DNA from: an uncultured Bacilli bacterium
GTDB lineage: Bacteria; Bacillota_I; Bacilli_A; RF39; UBA660
Assembly (NCBI GenBank): GCA_944363995.1
Contig: CALVVV010000009.1
Location: forward strand, 1 to 24,565
DNA length: 24,565 nucleotides
Direction of reading: 5' to 3'
Shown: piece after piece, positions 15,076 to 22,918 of the stretch
How the letters are laid out: each line of letters opens with the position of its first letter
Numbering within the stretch: position 1 is the stretch's first letter
Translations under genes and position numbers: made by a program
Notes under the pieces: model-generated
What the model was told of the DNA's origin: nothing
The model's input: the letters and a program-made list of their open reading frames with translations, nothing else
Databases searched by the model: none

Positions 15076-15583
15076 TTACTTCACCATTCTTTGTAAAAAC
15101 TAAATATAATTTATCATAAGAACTACCAATTAAATTTCCATCTTTAATATAATCATAAAGCTGTAAATTAATTTCTTTTAAATTAGAATACCAAACATCA
15201 ATACCATTTTCTTGTTGAATTATTACAGTTTTGCCGTATCCTTCTTTTTCACCAATAAATATTACTATACCACTATCCAAAGCTGGAACTAAATAATTAT
15301 CACCAACAGTTAAAGAAACTCCATCCTTATAAATATTAGCTTCGTTGTATTTTAATTGTTCTTGAAAAACTGGTGTCAATTGTTCAAAATAATCACTAAA
15401 AGGTAACGGTGAACCAAATTTTGTTTTATACCAATTATTTATTGTTGCAAATGATATATTAGTGTCATAAATATATTTATAAAAATTAAGCTTAAATTGT
15501 TGATTAACTTTTAAAAATATAATTGTTATAAAAGTTAAAACAAATAAAATTAAAAATTTTAAAGCGGTAGATTTTTTTATCAT
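15053..15583 (-). CDS. SpoIVFA-like membrane protein with degenerate M23 domain
   Basis: This 176-aa protein has one transmembrane helix (about 9-28) and a C-terminal LytM/M23-like fold from about residue 85 (GVSLTVGDNYLVPALDSGIV, EGYGKTVIIQQENGIDVWYSNL). The His residues expected in an active M23 peptidase are absent: the usual Y-x-H-L is YSNL and no H-x-H is seen. It is therefore probably non-catalytic, like SpoIVFA, which holds SpoIVFB inactive in Bacillus. The following gene overlaps it by 23 bp and encodes the SpoIVFB-like protease, so the two likely act as a pair. The ATG at 15583 has GGTGAG upstream. It follows the rnf terminator, and I see no convincing promoter. Confidence 0.8.
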   Translation of the reverse strand: MIKKSTALKFLILFVLTFITIIFLKVNQQFKLNFYKYIYDTNISFATINNWYKTKFGSPLPFSDYFEQLTPVFQEQLKYNEANIYKDGVSLTVGDNYLVPALDSGIVIFIGEKEGYGKTVIIQQENGIDVWYSNLKEINLQLYDYIKDGNLIGSSYDKLYLVFTKNGEVIDYKEYI

Positions 15584-15609
15584 ATTTACTCACCAATATA
15601 AATATATGT

Positions 15610-15637
15610 TAAAAAAACCAAATAATTAATTTGGTTT
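15610..15637 (-). terminator. Terminator closing the rnfC-rnfDG unit
   Basis: A perfect 9-bp stem (AAACCAAAT / ATTTGGTTT) with a 5-nt loop is followed by seven T residues on the minus strand. The stop codon of the upstream gene lies in the loop. Confidence 0.88.
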
Positions 15638-17011
15638 ATAATCTAACAAAACATTTTTTACTAATTTTTTTAAAGCTGTACTTGTTACAGTCGCACTACT
15701 AACAGTATCTAAATTTTCAATATCTTCTTGATGATCAATTAATTGTTCAAGATAATTATTATCAATTATTAGTTGATAACGATTAGAAGTTTCATGGTGA
15801 GATGTAATTTCTAACGAAATAATTTTATCATTTTCAATAATTACTTGAGCTTTTATGCTTCCACCGTAACCCTTTTGCGAAACGTTATAAATTGTTTGAT
15901 TAGTATTTTCCTCTTTACTGATAATATTGAAATCAGGATCTTTATTACCATCTGTTTTATGTGTATTAGCTAAAATAATTGTTGAAACAATAATAATTAT
16001 CCAAATTAAAATGAACCAAATAAGTGCTTTTAAGAAATTAAATCTAGCAACTATCCCTATTTTATCAAGTAAAAATACTAACATGTTAACAATTAAAATA
16101 CTGAAAGCAACCCCCTCTACACCGACGAAACGAAAAATAACGGTAATTATTCCTAATAGTAAACCTTGTAAAATTTGACCTATTGGGGTAACACAACTAG
16201 TAACTGGATCAGTTGCCATAAAAACTGCTCCAAACATTAAACCACCGCTTAATATATGGAAAAGAGGATAATAGATACCTTGATTTAATAATCTTCCAAT
16301 ACAAAATGTCATTACAAAAACAGTCAAAACATATATTAAAGGAATTCGCCATTTAATTGTTTTAGTAATAACTAAATAAACATAAGCAGCGATACATAAT
16401 AAAGCACTTGTTTCAGCTAAACTTCCAGGAATCGTTCCAATTAAGAAATTAGATAAATCACCATACGGTTTTACTAACTCATCATAGCTACCAATACCCG
16501 AAACCATTGATGCATTGGTTAAAGGTGTTGGTTTACTAATTGTATCTAATTCATATTCATTAAAATAATTATCAGTCGTTAAAATACTTGAAAAAACTAA
16601 AACAATAAACAAATAACCTATTAATGCAGGATTAAATATATTCTTTCCAAATCCACCGAAGATTAGCTTGCTAATACTTGCAACAACACTACCTAAAACA
16701 ATAACATAAATTGGCGTATGAAGAGGTAAAATTAATCCTAAAAATAATCCTGGCAAAAATGCATATGAATTTTTGATATAATTTCTTTTTTTCAATATTA
16801 AAGCATAGATACTTTCAATAGCAAGAGAAGATAAAGCACCTATAAAAATATTTAATAAAGGATTAAACATTTCGATAAAACTAATTAAACCTTCTTTATA
16901 AGGTAAATAACCATTCTTAATAATTACAAATATTACTATTGGCAACAAAGAGATTAATAGTCTTACCATTATTTTATTAGTATTATTCTGATCTCTTAAA
17001 AATGGACCCAT
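15626..17011 (-). CDS. RnfD fused to an RnfG-like FMN-binding domain
   Basis: This is a 461-aa polytopic membrane protein. Residues 1-320 are RnfD/NqrB-like, with GGFGKNIFNPALIGY (119-133), a candidate flavinylation Thr162 in KPTPL, GTIPGSLAETSAL and SGGLMFGAVFMATDPVTS. A final helix (about 328-348) leads to an FMN-binding domain of the RnfG/NqrC type: KGYGGSIKAQV, SHHET and the DTVSSATVTS motif, with Thr441 the likely FMN attachment site. RnfD and RnfG are normally separate proteins of the ion-pumping ferredoxin:NAD oxidoreductase; here they are one chain. The start shares one base with the rnfC stop (TAATG). A terminator follows directly, so no RnfE, A or B gene is in this operon. Whether it pumps ions or only carries electrons is unclear. 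Confidence 0.88.
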   Translation of the reverse strand: MGPFLRDQNNTNKIMVRLLISLLPIVIFVIIKNGYLPYKEGLISFIEMFNPLLNIFIGALSSLAIESIYALILKKRNYIKNSYAFLPGLFLGLILPLHTPIYVIVLGSVVASISKLIFGGFGKNIFNPALIGYLFIVLVFSSILTTDNYFNEYELDTISKPTPLTNASMVSGIGSYDELVKPYGDLSNFLIGTIPGSLAETSALLCIAAYVYLVITKTIKWRIPLIYVLTVFVMTFCIGRLLNQGIYYPLFHILSGGLMFGAVFMATDPVTSCVTPIGQILQGLLLGIITVIFRFVGVEGVAFSILIVNMLVFLLDKIGIVARFNFLKALIWFILIWIIIIVSTIILANTHKTDGNKDPDFNIISKEENTNQTIYNVSQKGYGGSIKAQVIIENDKIISLEITSHHETSNRYQLIIDNNYLEQLIDHQEDIENLDTVSSATVTSTALKKLVKNVLLDYKPN

Positions 17012-18255
17012 TATTTATCACCTCTCACAATATTTTTAGCTTCACTTACGCGTTCTCTAACAAACAGTTTAGCAGGACAGATATAAGAACACAAACCACA
17101 TCCAATACATTTTTCTGGATGGAATTTTTTTAATTTTTTTGGTTCTTTTTTTGATTTCATAATTAAAACAGGGCTTAATTTTACTGGGCATACACTAACA
17201 CATTTTCCACATAAAACACAAGGACTAACTATATTATTATTATCATTTAATGCTAAAACACAGTTTAAATTTGGCGAAATAACTAATTCGTCTACTTTTT
17301 TTCCCATCATTGGTCCACCAGCTACAATGATAGAATTAGGCTTAATTTTTAATTCATTTAGAATTTCTTCAACTGGTGTACCTATTTTAACTAAAACATT
17401 ACTAGGCCTTTCTAAACCCTCGCCTTGAAATGTTACAATTCTTTCAATTAAAGGCTTATTATATTTTAATGCTTCATAAATCGCATAAATTGTTGAAATG
17501 TTATTAACAATAATACCTTCATCACTTGGATAGTTTTGATAATCTTTACCAGTAACTTCTTTTATCAATACTTTTTCCCATCCCATAGGATATACATTAG
17601 GAACTAATTTTATTTTTATTTTTAAATAAGTTCCTATAAAATTATCAAAAACTTGTTTCAATTCACTATTTTCTTTTTTTATAGCAATAATAGCTTCTTT
17701 TATATTATTTATTTCTAAAATAGCATCAATTGCTTCTAATATTTCTTCACATTTAATTTTAGCTAAGGCATAATCAGCCATAATATAAGGTTCACATTCT
17801 ACTGCATTAACGATTAAAGTATTTATATTTTTAGCTTCATATTTTACATATGTAGGAAAACCTGCTCCCCCCATACCAATAATACCATTTTCTTTTAACA
17901 ATTCTAAAAATTCTTCTTTAGAATATTTGTTTATTGTTTTTTTTATACTTAATTTTTGTTCAATTTTTTCTTTAAAATCATTTTCGATAACAATACATTT
18001 TACTTTTTCACCAGTATAACAAGTTTTCTCTTCAAAATCTAAAACAGTACCACTAACACTAGAATGAATTGGAATTCTAAAATCACCTTTTCTTTTACCT
18101 ATTATACTACCTTTATAAACATATTCTCCTTTTTTAGCTAATATTGTTATATTTGTATCATTGCCACTTATTAAAGGAATATAAACTTTTTCAGGTTTAT
18201 TATATACTATTAACTTTTCGTTATTTAATTTATGTTTATCAATTTTTACTTTCAT
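17011..18255 (-). CDS. rnfC: Rnf electron-transport complex subunit RnfC
   Basis: RnfC (414 aa) is the soluble NADH- and FMN-binding subunit on the cytoplasmic face of the Rnf complex. The N-terminus has a lipoyl-like sandwich (IHSSVSGTVLDFEEK). The flavin/NADH region has GMGGAGFPTYVKYE and NAVECEPYIMADY, followed by VAGGPMMGKKV. Two [4Fe-4S] motifs are complete: CVLCGKCVSVCP and CIGCGLCSYICP. The start is the ATG at 18255, eight bases after AAAGGA; an ATG three codons upstream overlaps that site. It is the first gene of a two-gene unit with the RnfD-G fusion, driven by its own promoter. Confidence 0.93.
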   Translation of the reverse strand: MKVKIDKHKLNNEKLIVYNKPEKVYIPLISGNDTNITILAKKGEYVYKGSIIGKRKGDFRIPIHSSVSGTVLDFEEKTCYTGEKVKCIVIENDFKEKIEQKLSIKKTINKYSKEEFLELLKENGIIGMGGAGFPTYVKYEAKNINTLIVNAVECEPYIMADYALAKIKCEEILEAIDAILEINNIKEAIIAIKKENSELKQVFDNFIGTYLKIKIKLVPNVYPMGWEKVLIKEVTGKDYQNYPSDEGIIVNNISTIYAIYEALKYNKPLIERIVTFQGEGLERPSNVLVKIGTPVEEILNELKIKPNSIIVAGGPMMGKKVDELVISPNLNCVLALNDNNNIVSPCVLCGKCVSVCPVKLSPVLIMKSKKEPKKLKKFHPEKCIGCGLCSYICPAKLFVRERVSEAKNIVRGDK

Positions 18256-18296
18256 AAATATCATCCTTTCATTTTATCATCTCACATATATTAACC

Positions 18297-18325
18297 ATAT
18301 TAAGTATATCATATTTTCCTGCCAA
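18297..18325 (-). promoter_or_regulatory. Promoter of rnfC
   Basis: On the minus strand there is a -35 TTGGCA (18320-18325), a 17-nt spacer and a -10 TAATAT (18297-18302). It lies immediately after the der terminator. Confidence 0.7.
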
Positions 18326-18326
18326 A

Positions 18327-18358
18327 TTAAAAAAAATTGTGATTTAAACTACAATTTT
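18327..18358 (-). terminator. Terminator after der
   Basis: A perfect 8-bp stem (AAAATTGT / ACAATTTT) with a 10-nt loop is followed by a T-run on the minus strand. The der stop codon TAG is inside. Confidence 0.85.
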
Positions 18359-19665
18359 TCTTCACCTTTGTTTTTAAATTGTAAAATAATTGGTGTTCCT
18401 TCAAAATCAAACGATTCCCTAATTTTATTTTCTAAATATCTTTTGTAAGAAAAATGAATTAATCCTTTATTATTAACTTGAATATCAAATGTTGGTGGTT
18501 TAATACTTACTTGATTACAAAAATATATTTTTAATCTTTTTCCCTTATAAGATGGCGGCAAATTAAGATTATAAGCGTCTTTAATACAATCATTTATTAA
18601 ATTAGTTGCAATAAATTTAGTACTATTTTGATACACTTTAATAACTTGTGGCATTAATGTATGAATTCTTTTTTTAGTTAATGCAGAAAGATAGACAATC
18701 GGAGCATATGGTATAAATTGAAAATTATTACGAATCTCTATATTAAATTTTTTCATTTGTTCATCTTTTTCATCAATAACATCCCATTTATTAACAACAA
18801 TAATAATAGGTTTTCCTGCTTCTATTGCATAACTTGCAATATGTTTGTCATGTTCAATAATTCCCGTAGAGGCATCAAGAACTAATAAACAAACATCAGA
18901 TCTATCAATTGCTTTCATACTACGTAATAAACTATACTTTTCTATTGTTTCATATATTTTACCTTTTTTCCGCATTCCAGCTGTATCTATAATGACAAAT
19001 TTTTCATTATGATAGCTAAAAGGCGTATCAATAGCGTCACGTGTCGTTCCAGCAATAGCAGAAACAATAACTCTTTCTTCATTTAATATAGCATTAACTA
19101 AACTACTTTTACCAACATTTGGTCTACCAATAACACTAAATTTGATAATGTTTTCTTCTACTTCTTTTATTTCTTTAAAATCGCTTGTAATTTCAGTTAA
19201 TAATTCATATATTCCTTCATTTTGTTCAGAACTTATATTAATATAATTATCAAAACCTAATTCATAAAAATCATAAATATTATTATTAGCTAATTTACTA
19301 TCTACTTTATTAATAGCTACAATAATTTTTTTATTAGTTTTTAATAACATGTCCTTGACTACTAAATCATTAGTAGTTATACCTTCCTTAGCATCAACAA
19401 CAAAAACAATAACATCAGCTTCATTAATAGCTATTTCTGCTTGCATTTTTATTTCATTATTAAAATCATCTTTGCTAATATCAATTCCACCAGTATCAAT
19501 CAAATGAAAAGAACAATTACCAAATTGAACATCTCCATAAATTCGATCTCTAGTTATTCCAGGAATATCTTCAATAATCGCTATTTTGTTACCAACTAAA
19601 CGATTAAATAATGTACTTTTCCCAACGTTTGGTCGTCCAACTAATGCGACAACAGGTTTTTTCAT
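18349..19665 (-). CDS. der: Ribosome biogenesis GTPase Der (EngA)
   Basis: Der (438 aa) is the double-GTPase needed for 50S assembly. G domain 1 has GRPNVGKSTLFN (10-21), DTGGID and NKVD. G domain 2 has GRPNVGKSSLVN, DTAGMRKKGK and NKWDVID. The C-terminal KH-like domain follows, with PPTFDIQVNNKGLIHFSYKRYLENKIRE. The ATG overlaps the stop of the preceding hypothetical gene (ATGA), with AAGGTGATT upstream, so the two are translationally coupled. Confidence 0.96.
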   Translation of the reverse strand: MKKPVVALVGRPNVGKSTLFNRLVGNKIAIIEDIPGITRDRIYGDVQFGNCSFHLIDTGGIDISKDDFNNEIKMQAEIAINEADVIVFVVDAKEGITTNDLVVKDMLLKTNKKIIVAINKVDSKLANNNIYDFYELGFDNYINISSEQNEGIYELLTEITSDFKEIKEVEENIIKFSVIGRPNVGKSSLVNAILNEERVIVSAIAGTTRDAIDTPFSYHNEKFVIIDTAGMRKKGKIYETIEKYSLLRSMKAIDRSDVCLLVLDASTGIIEHDKHIASYAIEAGKPIIIVVNKWDVIDEKDEQMKKFNIEIRNNFQFIPYAPIVYLSALTKKRIHTLMPQVIKVYQNSTKFIATNLINDCIKDAYNLNLPPSYKGKRLKIYFCNQVSIKPPTFDIQVNNKGLIHFSYKRYLENKIRESFDFEGTPIILQFKNKGEEKL

Positions 19666-20126
19666 ACAATCACCTTCTTACTGTATTTTATAATTTTCTC
19701 TAATTCTTCGCCATATAATATATTACTATACTCTAATATATTAGATAATTCAAATGGCGTTATTTCTTTTATAATTTTTAAATATATTTTATCATTATAT
19801 TTATAACAAGCACATTTATTTAAAATTTTTTTATTTAAAAAATTATAATCTATTTCATAATAAAAATCAGTTTTTATTATATTTATTTCCATATCAATTT
19901 GATTAAAATATGTATAATAATCCATTTCATTTTTAATTATTTCTATAATCACACCATAATGTTTATCAGTATAAACATTAATATTATAATAACCGTTAAA
20001 TTCAAGATTATATTTATTTTTTAATTTTGTAAATAATCCTTTAAAATATTTTTCTAATTTTCCCTCTAAATTAATCTTTTCTTTTAAAAAAACAATATAT
20101 TTATCATTATCAATAATAAATTTCAT
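19662..20126 (-). CDS. Hypothetical protein between engB and der
   Basis: This is a 154-aa protein I do not recognise. It is soluble-looking, with no signal peptide or membrane segment, and very rich in Ile, Lys, Asn and Tyr. Visible features are an N-terminal strand region (KFIIDNDKYIVFL), an internal NGYYNINVYTDKHYGVIIEI stretch, and a Cys pair (KCACYKY). The ATG at 20126 follows AGGTGGT. It lies 43 nt after engB and overlaps der, so it belongs to the GTPase operon. A role alongside ribosome assembly is only suggested by this context. Confidence 0.75.
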   Translation of the reverse strand: MKFIIDNDKYIVFLKEKINLEGKLEKYFKGLFTKLKNKYNLEFNGYYNINVYTDKHYGVIIEIIKNEMDYYTYFNQIDMEINIIKTDFYYEIDYNFLNKKILNKCACYKYNDKIYLKIIKEITPFELSNILEYSNILYGEELEKIIKYSKKVIV

Positions 20127-20169
20127 ATTACCACCTATGATATATTATGAATTAATTAAAAAAAAGTAA

Positions 20170-20751
20170 TTAAATTGTTCTTTCAATTTTTTGATGAATT
20201 TCTTCTTTACCAACTTTAGTTACGTTACTAAACATAATAAATTCATCACCTATAACTAAATCTAAATCTTCTAAAATAGTATTTCTTTGTTGTTGTTGTT
20301 TAGTAATAGGAATTTTATCAACTTTTGTAGCAACAATCGTAACTGGTAATTTATAATATTTTAAAAAGTTATACATCATAATATCATCATTAGATAGTTT
20401 ATGTCGAAAATCAACTAGCATAAATACTTGTTTTAAATTCTTACGATTAGTTAAATAATCTTCCATCATTAAACCAAACTTTTTTTGCTTTTTTTTATTT
20501 ACCTGTGCATAACCGTACCCAGGTGCATCTACTAAATAAAATTGATTATTAACTAAATAAAAGTTAATTGTTTGGGTTTTTCCTGGTGTAGCTGAAGTTC
20601 TAGCATAATTTTTACGATTTATTAAAGTATTTATAAAACTGCTTTTGCCAACATTTGATCTTCCTACTAGTAAAAATTCTGATTTATTATCAGTAGGATA
20701 TTGACTACGTCTAACTGCACTTATTTCTAAATTGACAGAGTTTATTTTCAT
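20170..20751 (-). CDS. engB: Ribosome biogenesis GTP-binding protein YsxC/EngB
   Basis: EngB (YsxC/YihA, 193 aa) is a TRAFAC GTPase that assists 50S subunit assembly. Motifs are G1 GRSNVGKSSFIN, the switch region TSATPGKTQTINFY, G3 DAPGYGYAQV and G4 ATKVDK. The ATG at 20751 follows AAGGGGTGA. It is the first gene of an engB-hypothetical-der operon with a near-consensus promoter. Confidence 0.95.
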   Translation of the reverse strand: MKINSVNLEISAVRRSQYPTDNKSEFLLVGRSNVGKSSFINTLINRKNYARTSATPGKTQTINFYLVNNQFYLVDAPGYGYAQVNKKKQKKFGLMMEDYLTNRKNLKQVFMLVDFRHKLSNDDIMMYNFLKYYKLPVTIVATKVDKIPITKQQQQRNTILEDLDLVIGDEFIMFSNVTKVGKEEIHQKIERTI

Positions 20752-20777
20752 TAATATTCACCCCTTCAAGTGATTTA

Positions 20778-20806
20778 ATTATAGCATTTAGTCACTTATT
20801 TGTCAA
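20778..20806 (-). promoter_or_regulatory. Promoter of the engB-der operon
   Basis: On the minus strand there is a perfect -35 TTGACA (20801-20806), a 17-nt spacer ending TGC, and a perfect extended -10 TGC-TATAAT (20778-20783). It is the strongest promoter match in the window. Confidence 0.92.
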
Positions 20807-21223
20807 AAATTTAAATTATTAATTTAGTAATATTTCTATTTAATTTATATAATTATAACAATTAATAATTTTTTCAGATTGCTAGTTTACACAATTGTCA
20901 TTATTTTTACAACTTATTTAAATATTAAACAAATTAATATTATTTATTACCACATTATATTTAACATTGATGTTTCAAATATTTTGAAAATAACTGCAAG
21001 TCCAAATTCTTTTATGATAACCTTTTGCTGATATATTTTTATTTTAATAAGATGATTGTTTTAATATATTTAATTATAGTACATCCTAAAGCTATTTTAT
21101 GCTTTATATATATTCATTTTATTACCACTTTAAGGTAATTTTATTATGTAATCTTAAAATATGAACAAAAGAATTAATAAAATATTAATTATATTTTACA
21201 TTTTTGTATATTGTAATTTACAT
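20807..21223. other. Long AT-rich intergenic stretch, nothing recognised
   Basis: About 417 bp with frequent stops in every frame. I see no tRNA, convincing hairpin with a T-run, repeat or protein motif here. It is long for this compact chromosome, where most gaps are under 100 bp. It may be the remains of a lost gene, but no homology is visible. Confidence 0.5.
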
Positions 21224-21246
21224 AAAAAAAGGAATTAATCCTTTTT
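21224..21246 (-). terminator. Terminator after the bactofilin-like gene
   Basis: A perfect 8-bp stem (AAAAAGGA / TCCTTTTT) with a 5-nt loop continues into further T residues on the minus strand and overlaps the TAA stop codon. Confidence 0.8.
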
Positions 21247-22269
21247 AAATTGTTGTAAGATAATCCCCATTCCTACCATAATAGCAATAAAACTAAAAAT
21301 AAAGCCAAAGTTAGGAATTGCTATTAAAGTATTTAAAATAGTTATCCCAATTAAACCAATTAATAAATAATTGTCTTCTTTTTTTAAAAATTTCCAAATA
21401 ATATAACCAATTAAATAACCAGTAAATATATTAGCTAAACAAATAGCGATTATAAATAAAGTCAAAATTAATAAAGCTAAAGAAATTGTAAAAGGAAAAC
21501 CAAATAATAAAAATATAATAATTGGTATTAAAATTAAAGATAAAGCACCAAAACCAAATAATGAGAAAAAATTTAAAGTATTAATAGTTGCATTTTTCTT
21601 GTTTATTCGTTTAAACAATTGTGGTAAAAGTAAACATATAGCCATAAATAAAATTAATGTTCCAACTAAATTAATAAAATAATTCATAATATTATCTAAC
21701 AAACTGTAATTTTGTGAGATTTCATCTGTCAAAATAGTATCTTTTATTTGTGCTTTTTCGCTAATATTGATTATCGCATCTTTATTATAAGATAAAGTAT
21801 TAATAGTTGCTTCTTCAATTTCAATGGTATTAGCCTTAATAGTTAAATTATTAGTTATCTCACCATTAATAATAACACTAGACGCATAAACTTTAACATC
21901 TCTTTTTATTTGCCCATTTATTGTAACTTCATTACCAAGTATAACTAAATCTCGATTAATATTTGCCTCTTCATTAATATTAATTATATTACCAAAAATA
22001 AAACCGTCATTATTAATTTCACCATTAATATTAACATTATTGCCAAATAAAACTAAGTAATCACTAGTTCCATTATAATCAACATTATTGCCAAATAAAG
22101 CTTCAATTCCTTTAGTTAAATTATTAGAAACAATATTGTTTCCAAACATAACAGAACTATTGTTATTTTCTTTTTCTTCATTTATATTATCGCCACTGAT
22201 AATACCAACATCAGCTTTAACAATAAAAGGAATAAATAATAATACTAATAAAAATTTTAAATATTTCAT
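21235..22269 (-). CDS. Secreted bactofilin-like repeat protein with C-terminal membrane domain
   Basis: A 344-aa protein. Residues 1-19 are a signal peptide (LKFLLVLLFIPFIVKA-DVG). The next roughly 160 residues are short repeats of beta-helix type with recurring FGNN and I-NG-I units (VMFGNNIVSNN, ALFGNNVDYNG, VLFGNNVNING, VILGNEVTING), like polymer-forming or bactofilin-like domains. Four hydrophobic segments fill the C-terminal half. Such a layout suggests an extracellular right-handed beta-helix tethered to the membrane. Its function is unknown. I choose the ATG at 22269, seven bases after AGAGGTGA, because it starts the signal peptide; an in-frame ATG at 22308 lies in the promoter region. 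Confidence 0.82.
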   Translation of the reverse strand: MKYLKFLLVLLFIPFIVKADVGIISGDNINEEKENNNSSVMFGNNIVSNNLTKGIEALFGNNVDYNGTSDYLVLFGNNVNINGEINNDGFIFGNIININEEANINRDLVILGNEVTINGQIKRDVKVYASSVIINGEITNNLTIKANTIEIEEATINTLSYNKDAIINISEKAQIKDTILTDEISQNYSLLDNIMNYFINLVGTLILFMAICLLLPQLFKRINKKNATINTLNFFSLFGFGALSLILIPIIIFLLFGFPFTISLALLILTLFIIAICLANIFTGYLIGYIIWKFLKKEDNYLLIGLIGITILNTLIAIPNFGFIFSFIAIMVGMGIILQQFKKD

Positions 22270-22286
22270 TCTTATCACCTCTATAT

Positions 22287-22315
22287 ATATTATCATTATA
22301 TTATTCAAAAGTCAA
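22287..22315 (-). promoter_or_regulatory. Promoter of the bactofilin-like gene
   Basis: On the minus strand there is a -35 TTGACT (22310-22315), a 17-nt spacer and a -10 TAATAT (22287-22292), 17 nt before the ATG. Confidence 0.65.
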
Positions 22316-22345
22316 AAATATTTTTATAAATTTTCTAAAAAATGG

Positions 22346-22351
22346 TATAAT
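22346..22351 (+). promoter_or_regulatory. -10 element of the UPF0316 gene
   Basis: A perfect TATAAT lies 16 nt before the chosen ATG at 22368. The -35 region is poor. The mRNA leader would be very short, about 10 nt. Confidence 0.5.
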
Positions 22352-22367
22352 ATAAATGGTGAATAGT

Positions 22368-22892
22368 ATGGAATTATTTTTATTATGTCTAAAAATATTT
22401 GGAACAAGAATATTGGATGTATCACTAGGAACTTTACGAATGATGATTACTGTCAAAGGTAAAAATTTATATGCTAGTATGGTTGGGTTTTTTGAGGTTT
22501 TTGTATGGTTTGTAATCGTTAAAGAAGCTTTAAACACAAATGAAACTAGTCTATGGATTGCTATTTCATACGCTCTTGGTTTTGCAACTGGTACTTATAT
22601 TGGTGGAATATTATCACAAAAATTTATAAGTAGTAATTTATCTGTCCAAATAATAACTAACAAAGCTTATCCTGATATGATTAATATTTTAAGGAATGAG
22701 GGATATGCTGTTACGGTAATTGATGTAGAAGGCAAAGATAAAGATGAAAAGGATATGTTATTTATTGAAATAAAAAACAAAAATTTCAATCATTTACAAA
22801 AACTAATTAAACAAATTGATAATAATGCCTTTATAGTTGTCAATGAAACAAAATATGTAGCAAACGGTTTTCTACAAAATATCGTAAAATAG
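22368..22892 (+). CDS. UPF0316 family membrane protein (DUF5698/DUF2179)
   Basis: A 174-aa protein. The N-terminal half has three hydrophobic helices with the family-like opening KIFGTRILDVSLGTLRMM and GFFEVFVWFVIVKEAL. The C-terminal half is a soluble DUF2179-type domain (LSVQIITNKAYPDMINILR, EGYAVTVIDVEGKD, FIVVNETKYVANGF). UPF0316 proteins such as Bacillus YebE have no established function. I choose the ATG at 22368 because GGTGA lies five bases upstream; an ATG four codons earlier overlaps that site. It converges with the lipoprotein gene at a shared terminator. Confidence 0.87.
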   Translation: MELFLLCLKIFGTRILDVSLGTLRMMITVKGKNLYASMVGFFEVFVWFVIVKEALNTNETSLWIAISYALGFATGTYIGGILSQKFISSNLSVQIITNKAYPDMINILRNEGYAVTVIDVEGKDKDEKDMLFIEIKNKNFNHLQKLIKQIDNNAFIVVNETKYVANGFLQNIVK

Positions 22893-22918
22893 CTTAGAAT
22901 TTTCTAAGCTATTTTAAT
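22886..22918. terminator. Bidirectional terminator between UPF0316 and lipoprotein genes
   Basis: A perfect 12-bp stem (AAAATAGCTTAG / CTAAGCTATTTT) has a 6-nt loop. T-rich tails occur on both strands because the stem ends in AAAA/TTTT. Both stop codons lie within it. Confidence 0.9.

Noticed and set aside
20976..21100. Possible transposase fragment in the spacer upstream of engB
   Set aside because: Short open stretches on the minus strand show no conserved motif, so no claim is supported.
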